From: Brucella intermedia LMG 3301
GTDB taxonomy: Bacteria > Pseudomonadota > Alphaproteobacteria > Rhizobiales > Rhizobiaceae
Direction: 5' to 3'
Assembly (NCBI RefSeq): GCF_000182645.1
Contig: NZ_ACQA01000001.1
Location: 620,001 to 684,000 of the forward strand
Length of the DNA: 64,000 nucleotides
In this document: in pieces, positions 27,131 to 37,902 of the stretch
Position numbering within the stretch: the first letter of the stretch is position 1
Layout of the letters: the number at the start of each line of letters is the position of its first letter
Translations under genes and position numbers: made by a program
Notes under the pieces: generated by a model
What the model saw: only the letters and a program-made list of their open reading frames with translations
Told to the model about the DNA's origin: nothing
Database searches by the model: none

Positions 27131-28207
27131 ATGAATATTCTCGTTACGGGTGGAGCGGGCTTCATTGGCTCTGCGGTATGCCGGCATCTGGCTTCCGATC
27201 CCAGGATCAATGTCGTCAATCTCGACAAGCTGACCTATGCAGGCAATCTGGCGTCTCTCCGGCAGATTGAAAATCATCCGAATTACAGCTTCCTCCAGGC
27301 TGATATCTGCGATGACACGAGCGTTCTGGATGCTCTGCGCGCCAACGAAATCGATGTGGTCATGCATCTGGCGGCAGAAAGCCATGTCGACCGTTCAATC
27401 GATGGTCCGGGTGCTTTCATTGAGACGAATATTGTCGGAACGTTTCGCCTGCTGAATGCGGCACTTGCCTATTGGCGGGAACTGCCGGAACCGCGCAAGT
27501 CCTGCTTCCGTTTCCACCATATTTCGACGGACGAAGTGTTTGGTGATCTGCCTTTCGACAGCGGTATTTTCACCGAGGAAACGCCCTATAAGCCTTCGTC
27601 GCCCTATTCGGCTTCAAAAGCGGCCTCCGACCATCTGGTGCGCGCCTGGCATGAAACCTATGGCCTGCCGGTTGTGCTATCGAATTGTTCGAACAATTAC
27701 GGCCCGTTCCATTTCCCCGAAAAGCTGATCCCGCTCGTCATTCTCAATGCGCTCGATGAAAAGCCGCTGCCGGTTTACGGGGCTGGGGCGAATGTGCGCG
27801 ACTGGCTCTATGTTGAAGACCATGCGCGGGCCCTCGCTCTGGTTGCGACGACGGGCAAGCTGGGCGAAAGCTACAATATCGGCGGGCGCGCGGAACGCAC
27901 CAATCTGAATGTGGTGGAAACCATCTGCGCCATTCTGGACAAGAAGCGGCCTCGCGCAAACGGCAAGAGCCATGCCGACCTGATCACCTTCGTGACAGAT
28001 CGCCCCGGTCATGATCGCCGCTATGCGATCGACGCTTCGAAGATCGAGCGCGAGTTGGGCTGGAAGCCGCAGGAAACTTTCGAGACCGGGCTGGAAAAAA
28101 CCATTCAATGGTATCTGGATAATGCATGGTGGTGGGAGCCGATCCGCAGCGGTACCTATGCCGGTGAGCGCCTGGGCAGCACGGCAGTAAAAGAGGCCAA
28201 GGCATGA
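27131..28207 (+). CDS. rmlB: dTDP-glucose 4,6-dehydratase
   Basis: This extended short-chain dehydrogenase (358 residues) has NAD loop [39 protein letters not shown] and the [20 protein letters not shown] active-site block. It converts dTDP-glucose to the 4-keto-6-deoxy intermediate. It starts nine bases after rmlC with AGGAAATG and overlaps rmlD at its end. Confidence 0.96.
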   Translation: MNILVTGGAGFIGSAVCRHLASDPRINVVNLDKLTYAGNLASLRQIENHPNYSFLQADICDDTSVLDALRANEIDVVMHLAAESHVDRSIDGPGAFIETNIVGTFRLLNAALAYWRELPEPRKSCFRFHHISTDEVFGDLPFDSGIFTEETPYKPSSPYSASKAASDHLVRAWHETYGLPVVLSNCSNNYGPFHFPEKLIPLVILNALDEKPLPVYGAGANVRDWLYVEDHARALALVATTGKLGESYNIGGRAERTNLNVVETICAILDKKRPRANGKSHADLITFVTDRPGHDRRYAIDASKIERELGWKPQETFETGLEKTIQWYLDNAWWWEPIRSGTYAGERLGSTAVKEAKA

Positions 28208-29082
28208 AAATCGCCGTCACCGGGAGGGAAGGGCAGGTTGTGCAGAGCCTTCTTGAGAAGGCGTCGCAGCGTGCGGACCTCGAGGTCATCGCGCTGGGCC
28301 GTCCGGAGCTGGATCTGGCAGAGCCGGGAACCGTGCGCAGTGCCATTGAAGCGATCAAGCCCGACGTCGTCGTCTCTGCCGCCGCTTATACGGCGGTGGA
28401 TCTGGCCGAGGATGAGCAGGAACATGCCTTTGCGGTGAATGCAGCAGGCGCCGGGGCAGTTGCGCAGGCAGCGGAGAACTGCGGCGTTCCTGTCATTCAT
28501 CTGTCCACGGATTATGTTTTCGCGGGCGACGCTGACAAACCCTATGTTGAAACGGACGCGACCGGCCCTCGCAGTGTCTACGGAAGCTCCAAGCTTGAAG
28601 GTGAGCGTCTCGTAGCGCAAGCCAACCCGCAGCACATCATTTTGCGGACAGCGTGGGTCTATAGTCCTTTCGGCAAGAATTTCGTCAAGACGATGCTGAA
28701 GCTCGCGGAGACGCGCGACGCTCTCTCGGTTGTTGCTGACCAGTGGGGCAATCCGACCAGCGCGCTTGATATCGCTGATGCAATTATCCGGGTGGCGGAT
28801 CATCTGGCGGCGGCACCGGAGTTTTCAGCTTATGGTGTTTATCATCTGGCCGGAACGGGTGATACGAACTGGAGCGGCTTTGCGCGCGCCATATTCGGGG
28901 AAAGCGCCAGGCTTGGCGGGGCGACAGCGACCGTTACGGATATTGCGACCGCCGATTACCCGACCAAGGCCCGGCGCCCTGCCAACTCCCGCCTGTCGAC
29001 GGCCAAATTCCAACAAGCGTTCAACTGGTCGGCACCCCATTGGCAGTCGTCGCTGCGGGACGTCGTGTCCCGGCTGGTATAG
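28204..29082 (+). CDS. rmlD: dTDP-4-dehydrorhamnose reductase
   Basis: This 292-residue reductase makes dTDP-L-rhamnose from the epimerised keto sugar. Motifs are [17 protein letters not shown] (NAD(P)H loop), [25 protein letters not shown] and [10 protein letters not shown] with the catalytic Tyr and Lys. It is the last gene of the operon, and its TAG stop is formed by the first bases of a mosaic intergenic repeat (29080-29184). Confidence 0.95.
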   Translation: MKIAVTGREGQVVQSLLEKASQRADLEVIALGRPELDLAEPGTVRSAIEAIKPDVVVSAAAYTAVDLAEDEQEHAFAVNAAGAGAVAQAAENCGVPVIHLSTDYVFAGDADKPYVETDATGPRSVYGSSKLEGERLVAQANPQHIILRTAWVYSPFGKNFVKTMLKLAETRDALSVVADQWGNPTSALDIADAIIRVADHLAAAPEFSAYGVYHLAGTGDTNWSGFARAIFGESARLGGATATVTDIATADYPTKARRPANSRLSTAKFQQAFNWSAPHWQSSLRDVVSRLV

Positions 29083-29184
29083 AGCATTTCCAGCAAAAGT
29101 GCGAAGCGGCTTTGCGTAGGAGAATGCGTGAAAACAAAGAGATGGAGCGGTTCCCCGATTCCGTTTCAACTGGAACCGCTCTAG
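29080..29184. repeat. Mosaic palindromic intergenic repeat, copy 1
   Basis: This two-module element starts with TAGAGCATTTCC and ends with GGAACCGCTCTAG. The second module folds as GAGCGGTTCC / GGAACCGCTC. It resembles copies at 45449, 48909 and 60905 and the half copies at 51380 and 53720. Such elements are widespread between genes in Rhizobiales. This copy could act as a transcription terminator or RNA-stability hairpin after rmlD. After it, 29185-29404 contains no gene I can recognise. Confidence 0.7.
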
Positions 29185-29404
29185 TATTCAGCCAAAGAAG
29201 CAAAACAGCAATTATTAACGCAGTCTGCGTTAAGGATTTGATATTGCCCGCCTATATGCATTATGACCCACAATAAGGTGCATGGGATTGCACCATTGTG
29301 GAGATGATGATTTTCGGATTCACGTTATAAGATGGCAAGACTTTTAAGCCCGGCGGGCGCTTGCGGGCGTCGCCTCTTCGATACTGGAAAATCTGGCGGG
29401 AAGC

Positions 29405-30830
29405 ATGAGCGGTACATCGCTTAAATTTGGCACGAGCGGTCTGAGGGGACTGGCGGACGAACTAAATGGCCTGCCTGCCTACGCCTATTCCCTTGCTTTC
29501 GTCGGAATGCTGTCGGAGGCCGGAAAGCTGCACAGGGGCGACAAGGTCTTCGTCGGTCGCGACCTTCGCCCGTCCAGCCCGGCCATCGCGGCGCTGTGCA
29601 TGGCGGCAATCGAGGATGCGGGATTTCAGCCGGTTGATTGCGGCGTCTTGCCGACCCCGGCGCTGAGCAATTATGCAATCTCGCAGCAGGCGCCGAGCAT
29701 TATGGTCACTGGCAGCCATATTCCAGTTGACCGCAACGGGCTCAAATTCTATCGCGCTGACGGTGAAATCGACAAGAATGACGAGAGCGCCATCAGTGCC
29801 GCCTATGCGGCCTTGCCTGCAAATCTTGCCTTTCGTCATCTGCGCGATGCACCCTATGGCAGCGATGCGATCGACCTTTATGTGAAACGCTATGTCGGAT
29901 TTCTGGGGCATGAAAGCCTCCGGGGTTTGCGGGTCGGGGTCTACCAGCACTCGTCCGTAGCGCGTGATCTCATCGTTCGCATCCTTACCGAACTCGGTGC
30001 CGAAGCCGTACCGCTCGGACGGTCCGATGTGTTTGTGCCGGTCGACACCGAGGCCCTTCGTTCCGAAGATATTGAGCTTCTCGACCAATGGGCGAAGGAA
30101 AGCCGTTTTGACGCCATCGTGTCCACGGATGGGGATGCCGACCGCCCGTTGATCGCAGACGGGAAGGGCCGCTTTGTCCGGGGCGATCTGGTCGGGGCAA
30201 TCACCCGCACGATGGCTTGGCGTCAAGACGATTGTAACGCCCGTGACATCCAATTCCGCGCTGGAAGAAAATTTCGAGCGTGTCATCAGAACTCGCGTGG
30301 GGTCGCCCTATGTCATCGAAGGCATGACGCAGGCTGTCGCCGGCGGCGCCCCGGCTGTGGTTGGGTTTGAGGCCAATGGTGGCGTGCTGCTCGGCACGGA
30401 TATAAACCGGGGCGGTCATGTGCTGGCCGCGCTTTCGACCCGCGATGCGCTGCTGCCAATCCTGGGAAGTCTCGGTTCCATCAAGGAAACGGGGAAGCCG
30501 CTGTCTGATATCGCGGCAAGCTTTCATTTCCGCACTGCGCTGAGCGACAGGCTCCAGAACGTCCCGCAGGAAAAGAGCCTCGCCTTTCTGTCCCTCCTCA
30601 AGAACGATGCGACGCGAAGCGCATTGTTTCAGATGGACGAGCCGATCGTCCGGACCGAGGTCATTGACGGTGTGAAACTCTTCTTCCATTCAGGCAATGC
30701 CATCCACTATCGTGCTTCCGGCAACGCGCCGGAATTGCGGTGCTATGTGGAAGCCTCAGGCGAGAGCCAGGCAAAAACGCTTCTGGAAACGGGACTTGCC
30801 ATCGCCCGCAACGCAACGAAGGACAACTGA
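29405..30830 (+). pseudogene. manB: Second phosphomannomutase (manB), frameshifted
   Basis: This is a phosphohexomutase related to the intact copy at 20350: FGTSGLRG, MVTGSHIP (active Ser), STDGDADRP, VGFEANGGVLLG and RASGNAPELRC are all present. The frame breaks at CCC 30204-30206. Removing one C restores GAITARWLGVKTIVTPVTSN, matching copy 1. The downstream half stays open to 30830. It is a pseudogene if the base is real; otherwise it is an intact paralogue probably serving core-oligosaccharide mannose, as Brucella carries separate O-antigen and core copies. manC copy 2 follows after three bases. Confidence 0.85.
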
Positions 30831-30833
30831 GCA

Positions 30834-32249
30834 ATGAGCTTTATTCCTGTCATCATCAGCGGCGGTTCCGGTTCAAGGCTATGGCCGCTTTCGCGCGATG
30901 CGCACCCGAAGCCATTCATCGAGCTGCCGGACGGCAGCACCCTAATAGGCAAGACCTACAAGCGCGCGGCGCGGCTGGGCGGTGTGGACCATATCCTCAC
31001 CGTCACCAATCGCGACTTCCTGTTTCTGACGCTTGACGCCTATGCCGATGCGAAGGCGCCCAAGGTCGATAACGCATTTCTGCTGGAGCCGCTCGGACGC
31101 GATACGGCGCCTGCCGTTGCCGTCGCCGCACTCCATGCCGCCGCCACTTACGGCCCTGACGCCACATTGCTCGTCATGCCCGCCGATCATCTGATCGAGG
31201 ATGAGGCCGCGTTCGCCGAGGCCGTTTCCAAGGCGCGCCCGCTTGCTGAAACGGGCCGCATCGTCACCTTCGGCATCGTGCCCGATCATCCGGAAACCGG
31301 CTTCGGCTACATCGAGGCCGAAGGCATCGACGTGCTGCGCTTTGTCGAAAAACCTGACGCCGAGACGGCACAGGCCTATGTCGAAAGCGGCCGCTATTTC
31401 TGGAACTCCGGCATGTTCTGTTTCACCGCCGGAACCATGCTCGCAACGATGCAGCGCCACGCGCCGGAAATCTTCGCCGCCGTTCAGGCTTCGCTCGAAC
31501 ATGCCCGGCGCGGCGTCAACGGCGAGACGAAGACGGTCGAAATCTCCAAGGACGATTTTGCGGCGGCGCCAGCGATTTCCATCGATTATGCCATCATGGA
31601 AAAGGCCGACAACATTGCCTGCATTCCGGTGTCCTGCGGCTGGTCCGATATTGGTTCCTGGGCGGCGATGGCGGATCTGATCACGCCCGACGACGAAGGC
31701 AACCGCCTGCGCGGCGAAACGGTCATCGAAGACACGACCAACAGTTTTGTCCTGTCTGAAACACGGTTGGTCAGCCTTGTCGGCGTCCACGACCTTCTTG
31801 TGGTCGACACGCCCGACGCGCTGTTGGTCGCCCATCGCGACAAGGCGCAGGAAGTGCGCAAGGTCTTCAACAAGCTGCGTGCCGATGGCCATGAAGCTGC
31901 CAAGCTTCACCGCACGGCCCATCGTCCATGGGGCACCTATACGGTGCTTGAGGAAGGTGACGGCTTCAAGATCAAGCGGATCGAAGTGAAACCGGGACGA
32001 CGCTTGAGCCTTCAGGCACATCATCACCGTTCCGAGCACTGGATCGTCGTTTCCGGCACCGCGAAGGTGACCAATGGCGATCGCGAAATTCTGCTTACGA
32101 CGAACCAGTCGACCTATATCCCCTGTGGCTTCCGTCATCGGCTGGAAAATCCGGGCATTCTGCCGCTCGTGCTCATCGAGGTGCAAAGCGGCGAATACCT
32201 CGGCGAAGACGACATCGTGCGTTTCGACGACGTCTATGGACGCACCTGA
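30834..32249 (+). CDS. manC: Mannose-1-phosphate guanylyltransferase/isomerase (second copy)
   Basis: This is a complete 471-residue type II enzyme: ISGGSGSRLWPLSRDAHPKP at the N-terminus, FVEKPDAETAQ, and the C-terminal cupin motif HHHRSEHWIVVSGTAKV. It is moderately diverged from the first manC, GC-richer and codon-matched to the backbone. It is coupled to the frameshifted manB. If that manB is dead, this enzyme must take mannose-1-phosphate from the first pathway. Confidence 0.92.
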   Translation: MSFIPVIISGGSGSRLWPLSRDAHPKPFIELPDGSTLIGKTYKRAARLGGVDHILTVTNRDFLFLTLDAYADAKAPKVDNAFLLEPLGRDTAPAVAVAALHAAATYGPDATLLVMPADHLIEDEAAFAEAVSKARPLAETGRIVTFGIVPDHPETGFGYIEAEGIDVLRFVEKPDAETAQAYVESGRYFWNSGMFCFTAGTMLATMQRHAPEIFAAVQASLEHARRGVNGETKTVEISKDDFAAAPAISIDYAIMEKADNIACIPVSCGWSDIGSWAAMADLITPDDEGNRLRGETVIEDTTNSFVLSETRLVSLVGVHDLLVVDTPDALLVAHRDKAQEVRKVFNKLRADGHEAAKLHRTAHRPWGTYTVLEEGDGFKIKRIEVKPGRRLSLQAHHHRSEHWIVVSGTAKVTNGDREILLTTNQSTYIPCGFRHRLENPGILPLVLIEVQSGEYLGEDDIVRFDDVYGRT

Positions 32250-32313
32250 TATCAAGGTCCTTGAGCGGAACTCGTTGGACTTTGATTAAGCCCGGATGGT
32301 GATTGAATTTTTT

Positions 32314-32346
32314 CAAGGCGCGGCGCGTCAGCATCCCGGCGCCTTG
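32314..32346. other. Hairpin between manC and otsB
   Basis: A perfect 8-bp stem CAAGGCGC/GCGCCTTG encloses a 17-base loop. A T run precedes it on the plus strand and none follows, so it is not a standard plus-strand terminator. The surrounding 32250-32417 has no gene. Confidence 0.35.
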
Positions 32347-32417
32347 TCAATTACTCGGAAACCGCCGGGCGCGGCATTTAATCGGGAACCATTCGCCGCC
32401 GCGAATGTTTGCCTCCT

Positions 32418-33200
32418 ATGCCCAGTAATGAACAGGATACGGCTACCGATCTGATCGGCATGCCGGTCGTCGATTTTCAGAACCACGCGCTTTTTTTCGA
32501 CGTCGATGGAACGCTGCTCGATATCGCCGCCGATCCCGACGGCGTGGTCGTTTCGACCGGCTTGCAAAAATCCCTCTCGGTTATTTCCCGGCATTTGTCC
32601 GGTGCGATGGCGCTCGTCACGGGCAGGGCCATAAGCTTCATTGAGGAACGCTTTCCCGATTACCACGGGCCGATAGCCGCGCTGCATGGCGCTGAATTCC
32701 GGCACGCATCCGGGCTTGTCGAACTGATCGAGCCGGGCGAACAATTCCAGACCGCCAAGAATTTTCTGCGGCAGGCAGCGCTTCGCGTCAGCGGCCTTCG
32801 TGCCGAGGACAAGGGAAGTGCGGTTGCGCTTCATTATCGCGCCGCGCCCGAGAAAGCCGAACTTGCCCATGACCTCGTGGACAAGGCGTGGAAGCTCGCC
32901 GGGCCGGACTGGACCGTGCAGGGGGGCAAGATGGTTTTCGAGCTGCGCCCCGCGCTCAGCGACAAGGGCGCCGCCTTGCGCCGTTTCATGCGGGAAAAGC
33001 CGTTTGCGGGCAGGGTGCCGATCGCATTCGGCGACGATCTGACTGATTTGCCGATGCTCGAGGCGGCGGAACAACTGGGCGGAACGGCCGTGGTGATCGG
33101 ACGAGCGATCGACCGTCCGGGAGCTGCGCGCTTTGCAAGCCCGGATGAGCTTCGCCTCTGGCTCTCCCGCATCCGGGACAATGGACAGCAACAGCAATGA
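32418..33200 (+). CDS. otsB: Trehalose-6-phosphate phosphatase
   Basis: This 260-residue HAD-superfamily phosphatase releases trehalose from trehalose-6-phosphate. The nucleophile motif FFDVDGTLLDIA is near the N-terminus, followed by LVTGRAI, the Lys-bearing region GLRAEDKGSAVALHY, and the metal-binding GDDLTDLPMLEAA. TTG 32409 is an alternative start. It lies 13 bases before otsA, giving the usual paired operon for the osmoprotectant trehalose. Confidence 0.92.
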   Translation: MPSNEQDTATDLIGMPVVDFQNHALFFDVDGTLLDIAADPDGVVVSTGLQKSLSVISRHLSGAMALVTGRAISFIEERFPDYHGPIAALHGAEFRHASGLVELIEPGEQFQTAKNFLRQAALRVSGLRAEDKGSAVALHYRAAPEKAELAHDLVDKAWKLAGPDWTVQGGKMVFELRPALSDKGAALRRFMREKPFAGRVPIAFGDDLTDLPMLEAAEQLGGTAVVIGRAIDRPGAARFASPDELRLWLSRIRDNGQQQQ

Positions 33201-33213
33201 AAGGATTTGGTGT

Positions 33214-34593
33214 ATGGGTCGGCTGATCGTGGTCTCCAATCGTGTTCCCCTGCCTGATGAACAGGGCAAGGCACCAGCGGGCGGTCTGGCGGTCGCGTTG
33301 CAGGCGGCGCTCAACGAACGCGGCGGCATATGGCTCGGTTGGTCCGGCAAGACGCTTCCCGCGCGTCAGCCGCAGGAACTGACGATCCGGGACGAGGGGC
33401 CGATCCGCTATGCGCTGCTCGATCTCCACAAGAAGGATATCGACGAATATTATGCGGGCTTCGCCAACCGCATGCTCTGGCCGCTCTGCCACTATCGCCT
33501 TGATCTCATCGATTACACGCGCAAGGACATGGCGGGATATTTCCGGGTCAATCGCCTGTTTGCAAAGCATCTCCTTCCGATGATCCAGCCGGATGACCTC
33601 ATCTGGATTCACGATTACCATCTCATTCCGCTGGCTGCGGAACTGCGCAATCTGGGCGTCACCAACCGCATCGGCTTCTTCCTGCACATTCCCTGGCCGC
33701 CCGCTGATATAGTTTTCACGCTTCCCGTGCACGAAACAATCATGCGCGGCCTTGCTTCCTACGATGTCGTCGGCTTCCAGACCGAAAACGATGTCGACAA
33801 CTTCATCAGCTGCCTGCGGCGTGAAAAAATCGGCAAGCCGCTCAGCGATGACGGGCTGTTTGAGGCCTTCGGCCACCGGTTCCGCGCCGAGCGCTTCGGC
33901 ATCGGTATCGAGACGGCCGCATTTGCAGAGATAGCCAACAAGGCGGACGGCCATTCGACAGTGCGGCGCATGCGCGAAAGCATGCTGGACCGCAGCCTCA
34001 TCATCGGTGTCGACAGGCTCGACTACTCGAAGGGCATCACCAATCGCATGGAGGCTTTCGAGCAGTTTCTCAATGTCGATCCCGGCAATCGCGGCAAGGT
34101 TACCTTTCTGCAGGTCACGCCGAAATCCCGTTCCGAGGTGCCGGAATACAAGGACATGCAGCGCGCGGTGGCCGAACTGGCCGGGCGGGTGAACGGAGCG
34201 AACGCCACGGTGGACTGGACGCCGATACGCTACATCAACCGGTCCCTCAATCGCGACGTGCTGGCCGGACTCTATCGGCTCGCCGCCGTCGGTCTGGTCA
34301 CGCCGTTGCGTGACGGCATGAACCTCGTCGCCAAGGAATATGTTGCCGCCCAGAACCCCGAAAATCCCGGCGTGCTGGTGCTCTCCCGCTTTGCCGGCGC
34401 CGCGCAGGAACTGGACGGCGCGCTTCTGGTCAATCCCTATGACACGGAAGCGATGGCCTATGCCATGGCCCGCGCGCTGGCTATGCCTCTGGAGGAGCGC
34501 AAGGAGCGGTTTGAAAGCATGATGGGCTTTCTCAACACCCACGACGTCAACCGCTGGTGCGACGACTTTCTGAAGCGCCTTGCATCGGGCTGA
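33214..34593 (+). CDS. otsA: Trehalose-6-phosphate synthase
   Basis: This GT20 enzyme of 459 residues transfers glucose from UDP-glucose to glucose-6-phosphate. Conserved blocks are VVSNRVPLP at the N-terminus, [51 protein letters not shown] and [21 protein letters not shown] 33214 has AAAGGA (33200-33205) correctly placed. It ends seven bases before the convergent AraC pseudogene. Confidence 0.95.
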   Translation: MGRLIVVSNRVPLPDEQGKAPAGGLAVALQAALNERGGIWLGWSGKTLPARQPQELTIRDEGPIRYALLDLHKKDIDEYYAGFANRMLWPLCHYRLDLIDYTRKDMAGYFRVNRLFAKHLLPMIQPDDLIWIHDYHLIPLAAELRNLGVTNRIGFFLHIPWPPADIVFTLPVHETIMRGLASYDVVGFQTENDVDNFISCLRREKIGKPLSDDGLFEAFGHRFRAERFGIGIETAAFAEIANKADGHSTVRRMRESMLDRSLIIGVDRLDYSKGITNRMEAFEQFLNVDPGNRGKVTFLQVTPKSRSEVPEYKDMQRAVAELAGRVNGANATVDWTPIRYINRSLNRDVLAGLYRLAAVGLVTPLRDGMNLVAKEYVAAQNPENPGVLVLSRFAGAAQELDGALLVNPYDTEAMAYAMARALAMPLEERKERFESMMGFLNTHDVNRWCDDFLKRLASG

Positions 34594-34600
34594 TGTCGGC

Positions 34601-35621
34601 TCATGGCTTGATGATGCCCAGTTTGGCGACTTCTTCCGAAAGGTGAATCGTGTAGTCGAACTTGTCCAATACCGGCGTCAGCAGATCCGCCTCGCAATCG
34701 CGAGCGTCCCTCGGCAACATGCCGAAACGGGCCTTGAATGCCTTGGTGAATTTCGTGCCATCATGAAAGCCGAAACGATAGGCAATTTCCTTCAGCGATA
34801 CGTGCCGCCCGCGTTCATCGACAAGAATGCGATAGGCACGGTCCAGCCTCTTGTCGCGGATGATCTTTGCAATTCCGCCTTCCATCTCGAATGTCCGGTA
34901 GAGGCTCGAGCGGGAAATGCGCAGGTTCTTGGTGATAAGGCATGGCCCCAGCACTGGATCGGAAAGGTTCTCGTCGATATAGGCGAGGATGCGCTTGCGC
35001 ACTGGGAGGTTGGCTGGAAGGCTTTCAATGACGCCGCCCTCGGTGCCGTTGATGCTTGCGCCGAGAAGTATGAACATCGCATCCAGCGCTGATTGTGCTT
35101 CCACCCTGTCCAGTGTGCCGCTCAATGACTGTAGATTCTGGAGGTAGCTGAAGAGCACCCGTGTCATGGGGGCAGTTGCAGGCATAACGAGGCCGTGCAG
35201 ATTGCGCCAGCCGACGATCCTCTCCAGCTCCTTACGCGGAATCAGCACGGTGATGCGGGAAGTTGGATGCGTGGCTTTCCTCCGTCTGGCTCAAATCGAT
35301 AACGACGATATCGCCCTGTTTCGCTTCGACATCGACACCATTGAAATCGCCGTGCAGATCGCCGCCGGTGATGAGTTGCAGGACATAGTGATTCAGCCCG
35401 CTCTTGGCGATGAGCTTTCGCGCACGCGTGTAGCGCTGTGAATTGAAGGAGGTTGCTCCAATCTGAATGGAGCCTATGGAACGCGCAACGATTGATCCTG
35501 AAAACTGGTAATCGTCGCTGTCGCCCGTGATTTCATACATGGGCTACAGGATGGCGCGCCAGAATTCATTGCGCAGCCGGTCCTCTATCATGTCTGTTGA
35601 AATTGTTGTCTCGTTGCTCAT
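34601..35621 (-). pseudogene. AraC-family regulator with a nonsense codon and a frameshift
   Basis: The C-terminal half has the double helix-turn-helix of AraC regulators (LRISRSSLYRTFEMEGGIAK, then LKEIAYRFGFHDGTKFTKAF). The N-terminal half is a sensory domain in another frame. ATG 35621 opens MSNETTISTDMIEDRLRN, then EFWRAIL is followed by an in-frame TAG (35544-35546) and PMYEITG. Near 35257-35259 an extra C on the coding strand separates SHASNF from RITVLIPRKE. Two independent lesions argue for true decay. Its former target is unknown; nearby genes are otsA and betB. Confidence 0.8.
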
Positions 35622-36016
35622 TGCAAATCGTCAAGCCAAAGATCATGAACATTGATGTGGGGAATAATCATTCATTAGAAATAAATAATATATATCCATT
35701 GGCATATGCTCATTTGTTGCCAGCCAATAAATAGGAGTTGTATTCTTATTTCCGGTAAATAGGATTGTCTATATAACTTTCCATGATTACAGTTTCATTA
35801 TTTTGTAATATATAATTGCAACCTAATATAATTGTAGTTTTTTCTATAAGGTCAGTTATGGTGCCGTCCTGCAAGGTCAGAAATCGTTTCACTAATAGCT
35901 ATTAACAGGTAATCTCGCCAAATATGTTCGGCTCTTTCCGCAGGCTATTTCTATAGAGCATTCATTGAATATGAGAAGGTTTGAAACTATTTATTGTGTT
36001 TGAAAGTTATCGCAAT
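35622..36016. other. AT-rich intergenic region
   Basis: About 400 bases contain several long A/T tracts (around 35680-35850) between the AraC pseudogene and a small secreted protein gene. No open frame with a ribosome binding site or recognisable family is seen. The low GC stands out from the GC-rich genes on both sides and could be a divergent regulatory region. Confidence 0.5.
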
Positions 36017-36319
36017 ATGAGGCTGGTTTTTACTTTTTTGCTCGCCCTGTTCGGCTGCACTCACGTTGCCTCCGCAACAGGGCTGCAGAGCGATTTCGGG
36101 CTGGAATGCCGGCGCGTGCCGATGCAGGGAACGGGCGCTCCAGATGCAGCTGCACGGCCCGGCTGGGCCATGCCCTTGGCAAACCCGGTGGGCCAGCCGT
36201 CACGGCGCGCCATCGTCTATCCGCGCGCGGTGCCATCGCCACAGCTCTACCGTTATGACTGCGCTCCCAAGTCCGCGGGACCGGTTTCGGTTCCACGGAC
36301 CCGGTTCAGCGATCAATAA
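36017..36319 (+). CDS. Small secreted protein of unknown function
   Basis: This protein of about 100 residues has a clear signal peptide ([20 protein letters not shown]) and probable cleavage after ASA. The mature part is Pro/Arg rich with two further Cys residues. TTG 35981 would add 12 unrelated residues before the signal, so ATG 36017 is preferred. No family is recognised. Its end overlaps the 3' end of convergent betB by seven bases. Confidence 0.55.
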   Translation: MRLVFTFLLALFGCTHVASATGLQSDFGLECRRVPMQGTGAPDAAARPGWAMPLANPVGQPSRRAIVYPRAVPSPQLYRYDCAPKSAGPVSVPRTRFSDQ

Positions 36320-37776
36320 GGGCTGTCGACCTTGCCCATCTCCACATAGACGGTCTTGATCTGGCTGTAATGCGCCAGAGCGGCGATGCCGTTCTCGCGT
36401 CCGATGCCGGACTGCTTGTAGCCGCCGAAGGGCACTTCCACCGGCGTCAGGTTATAGGCGTTGATCCAGCATGTCCCGGCCTTGATCTGGCCGATGACGC
36501 GATGGCCCCGTGCAATGTCTGCGGTAAACACGCCCGCCGCCAGACCGAATTCGCTATCATTGGCGCGGGCAATCACCTCATCCTCATGGACAAATTCCAG
36601 CACGCTCATCACCGGCCCGAAGATTTCCTCGCGGGCGATGGTCATGTCGTCTGTCACATCCGTGAAGATGGTCGGCTCGATGAAATAGCCCTTATCGAAA
36701 CCTTGCAGCTTCGGTATGCCGCCGCCATACGCAAGGGTTGCGCCTTCCGCCTTGCCCTTTTCGATATAGGAGAGAACCTTCTCGCGCTGGGCTGCATTGA
36801 CGAGCGGCCCCATCTGGGTCGCTTCGTCCAGCGGGTCGCCAATGCGGATTTTGCGTGTACGTTCGACCAGCCGTTCGATAAAGCGTTCGCGCACGTTCTT
36901 GTGGACGAAGACGCGGGTGCCGTTCGAGCAGACCTGACCCGTCGAATAGAAATTGCCGAGCATCACGCCGCCAATGGCGCTTTCAAGGTCGGCATCGTCA
37001 AACACGATGATCGGGGACTTGCCGCCAAGTTCCATCGTGACGTTTTTCAGATGTTCGCCCGCTTGCGCCATGATGCGCTTGCCGGTCGGCACGGAGCCGG
37101 TCAGTGAAACCTTGGCCGTCAGGCGATGGTTGACGAGTGCGGCACCCACATCGCCGAAGCCCTGCACGACATTGAACAGCCCGTCGGGCAATCCGGCTTC
37201 CTTGTAGGCTTCGGCCAGCGCCAGAGCCGAAAGCGGCGTGTTTTCTGACGGCTTGAAGATGAAGGCATTGCCCATGGCAAGCGCAGGCGCGGATTTCCAC
37301 GCGGCGATCTGGATGGGATAGTTCCACGCGCCGATGCCGACGCAGATGCCGAGCGCTTCGCGGCGCGTATAGGCAAACGAGCCGCCCAGTTCCACGAACT
37401 CGCCGTTGAAACCGGAAATGATGCCGCCGAAAAACTCCAGCGCATCGGCGGCTGAAGCAGCATCCGCCACCAGCGTTTCCTGAAGCGCCTTCCCAGTGTC
37501 GAGCGTTTCGAGCTTCGACAGTTTCTTGTTCTTCTCGCGCAGGATTTCCGCCGTGCGGCGCAGGATGCGTCCGCGCTCGACGGGCTTCAGCGCGGCCCAT
37601 TCGCCTTGCGCTTTCAGCGCCGCCGCATAAGCTGCCTCGATCACGCCGGGCGTGGCGGAATAAAGCTTGGCGATCTCTTCACCCGTCGCCGGATAGATGA
37701 CCGGCAAAGGCTTTCCTGCCTTGTCTTCCACGAATGCGCCGCCGATGAAGTGCGAGGCTTTGGGTTGTGCTTTCAT
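36313..37776 (-). CDS. betB: Betaine aldehyde dehydrogenase
   Basis: This enzyme oxidises betaine aldehyde to glycine betaine with NAD(P)+. It is an aldehyde dehydrogenase of 487 residues with [28 protein letters not shown] (catalytic Glu249) and [16 protein letters not shown] (catalytic Cys283), and ends in the BetB-like [18 protein letters not shown] 37776 is preferred because AAGGAACC precedes it and the upstream extension is octamer-repeat DNA. It is separated from betA by a head-to-head octamer repeat. Confidence 0.94.
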   Translation of the reverse strand: MKAQPKASHFIGGAFVEDKAGKPLPVIYPATGEEIAKLYSATPGVIEAAYAAALKAQGEWAALKPVERGRILRRTAEILREKNKKLSKLETLDTGKALQETLVADAASAADALEFFGGIISGFNGEFVELGGSFAYTRREALGICVGIGAWNYPIQIAAWKSAPALAMGNAFIFKPSENTPLSALALAEAYKEAGLPDGLFNVVQGFGDVGAALVNHRLTAKVSLTGSVPTGKRIMAQAGEHLKNVTMELGGKSPIIVFDDADLESAIGGVMLGNFYSTGQVCSNGTRVFVHKNVRERFIERLVERTRKIRIGDPLDEATQMGPLVNAAQREKVLSYIEKGKAEGATLAYGGGIPKLQGFDKGYFIEPTIFTDVTDDMTIAREEIFGPVMSVLEFVHEDEVIARANDSEFGLAAGVFTADIARGHRVIGQIKAGTCWINAYNLTPVEVPFGGYKQSGIGRENGIAALAHYSQIKTVYVEMGKVDSPY

Positions 37777-37796
37777 TTCTGGTTCCTTGTTTAAGG

Positions 37797-37890
37797 GAAT
37801 AGGGGGTAGGGCAGTAAGGCAGTAGGGCAGTATGTTGTTAAGCGCGGGAACACGAGCTGACATATTCCCCTACTGCCTTACTGCCCCACT
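37797..37890. repeat. Head-to-head AGGGCAGT octamer arrays between betB and betA
   Basis: Three tandem octamers (AGGGCAGT, AAGGCAGT, AGGGCAGT; 37808-37831) face an inverted pair (37872-37887). The two arms pair over about 20 bases. The octamer is the unit used in Brucella variable-number tandem-repeat typing. A second such locus is at 47260-47364. Confidence 0.85.
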
Positions 37891-37902
37891 CGTTGGACCG
37901 CG

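Noticed and set aside
30942..32255. A 437-codon minus-strand frame opposite the second manC
   Set aside because: Antisense shadow of a clearly recognisable manC; composition (many His, Gly, Asp) is typical of reverse frames in GC-rich DNA.
32986..34542. A long open frame (about 518 codons) on the minus strand opposite otsA
   Set aside because: It is the antisense shadow of GC-rich otsA/otsB; it has no family motifs, while both plus-strand genes show full catalytic motifs.
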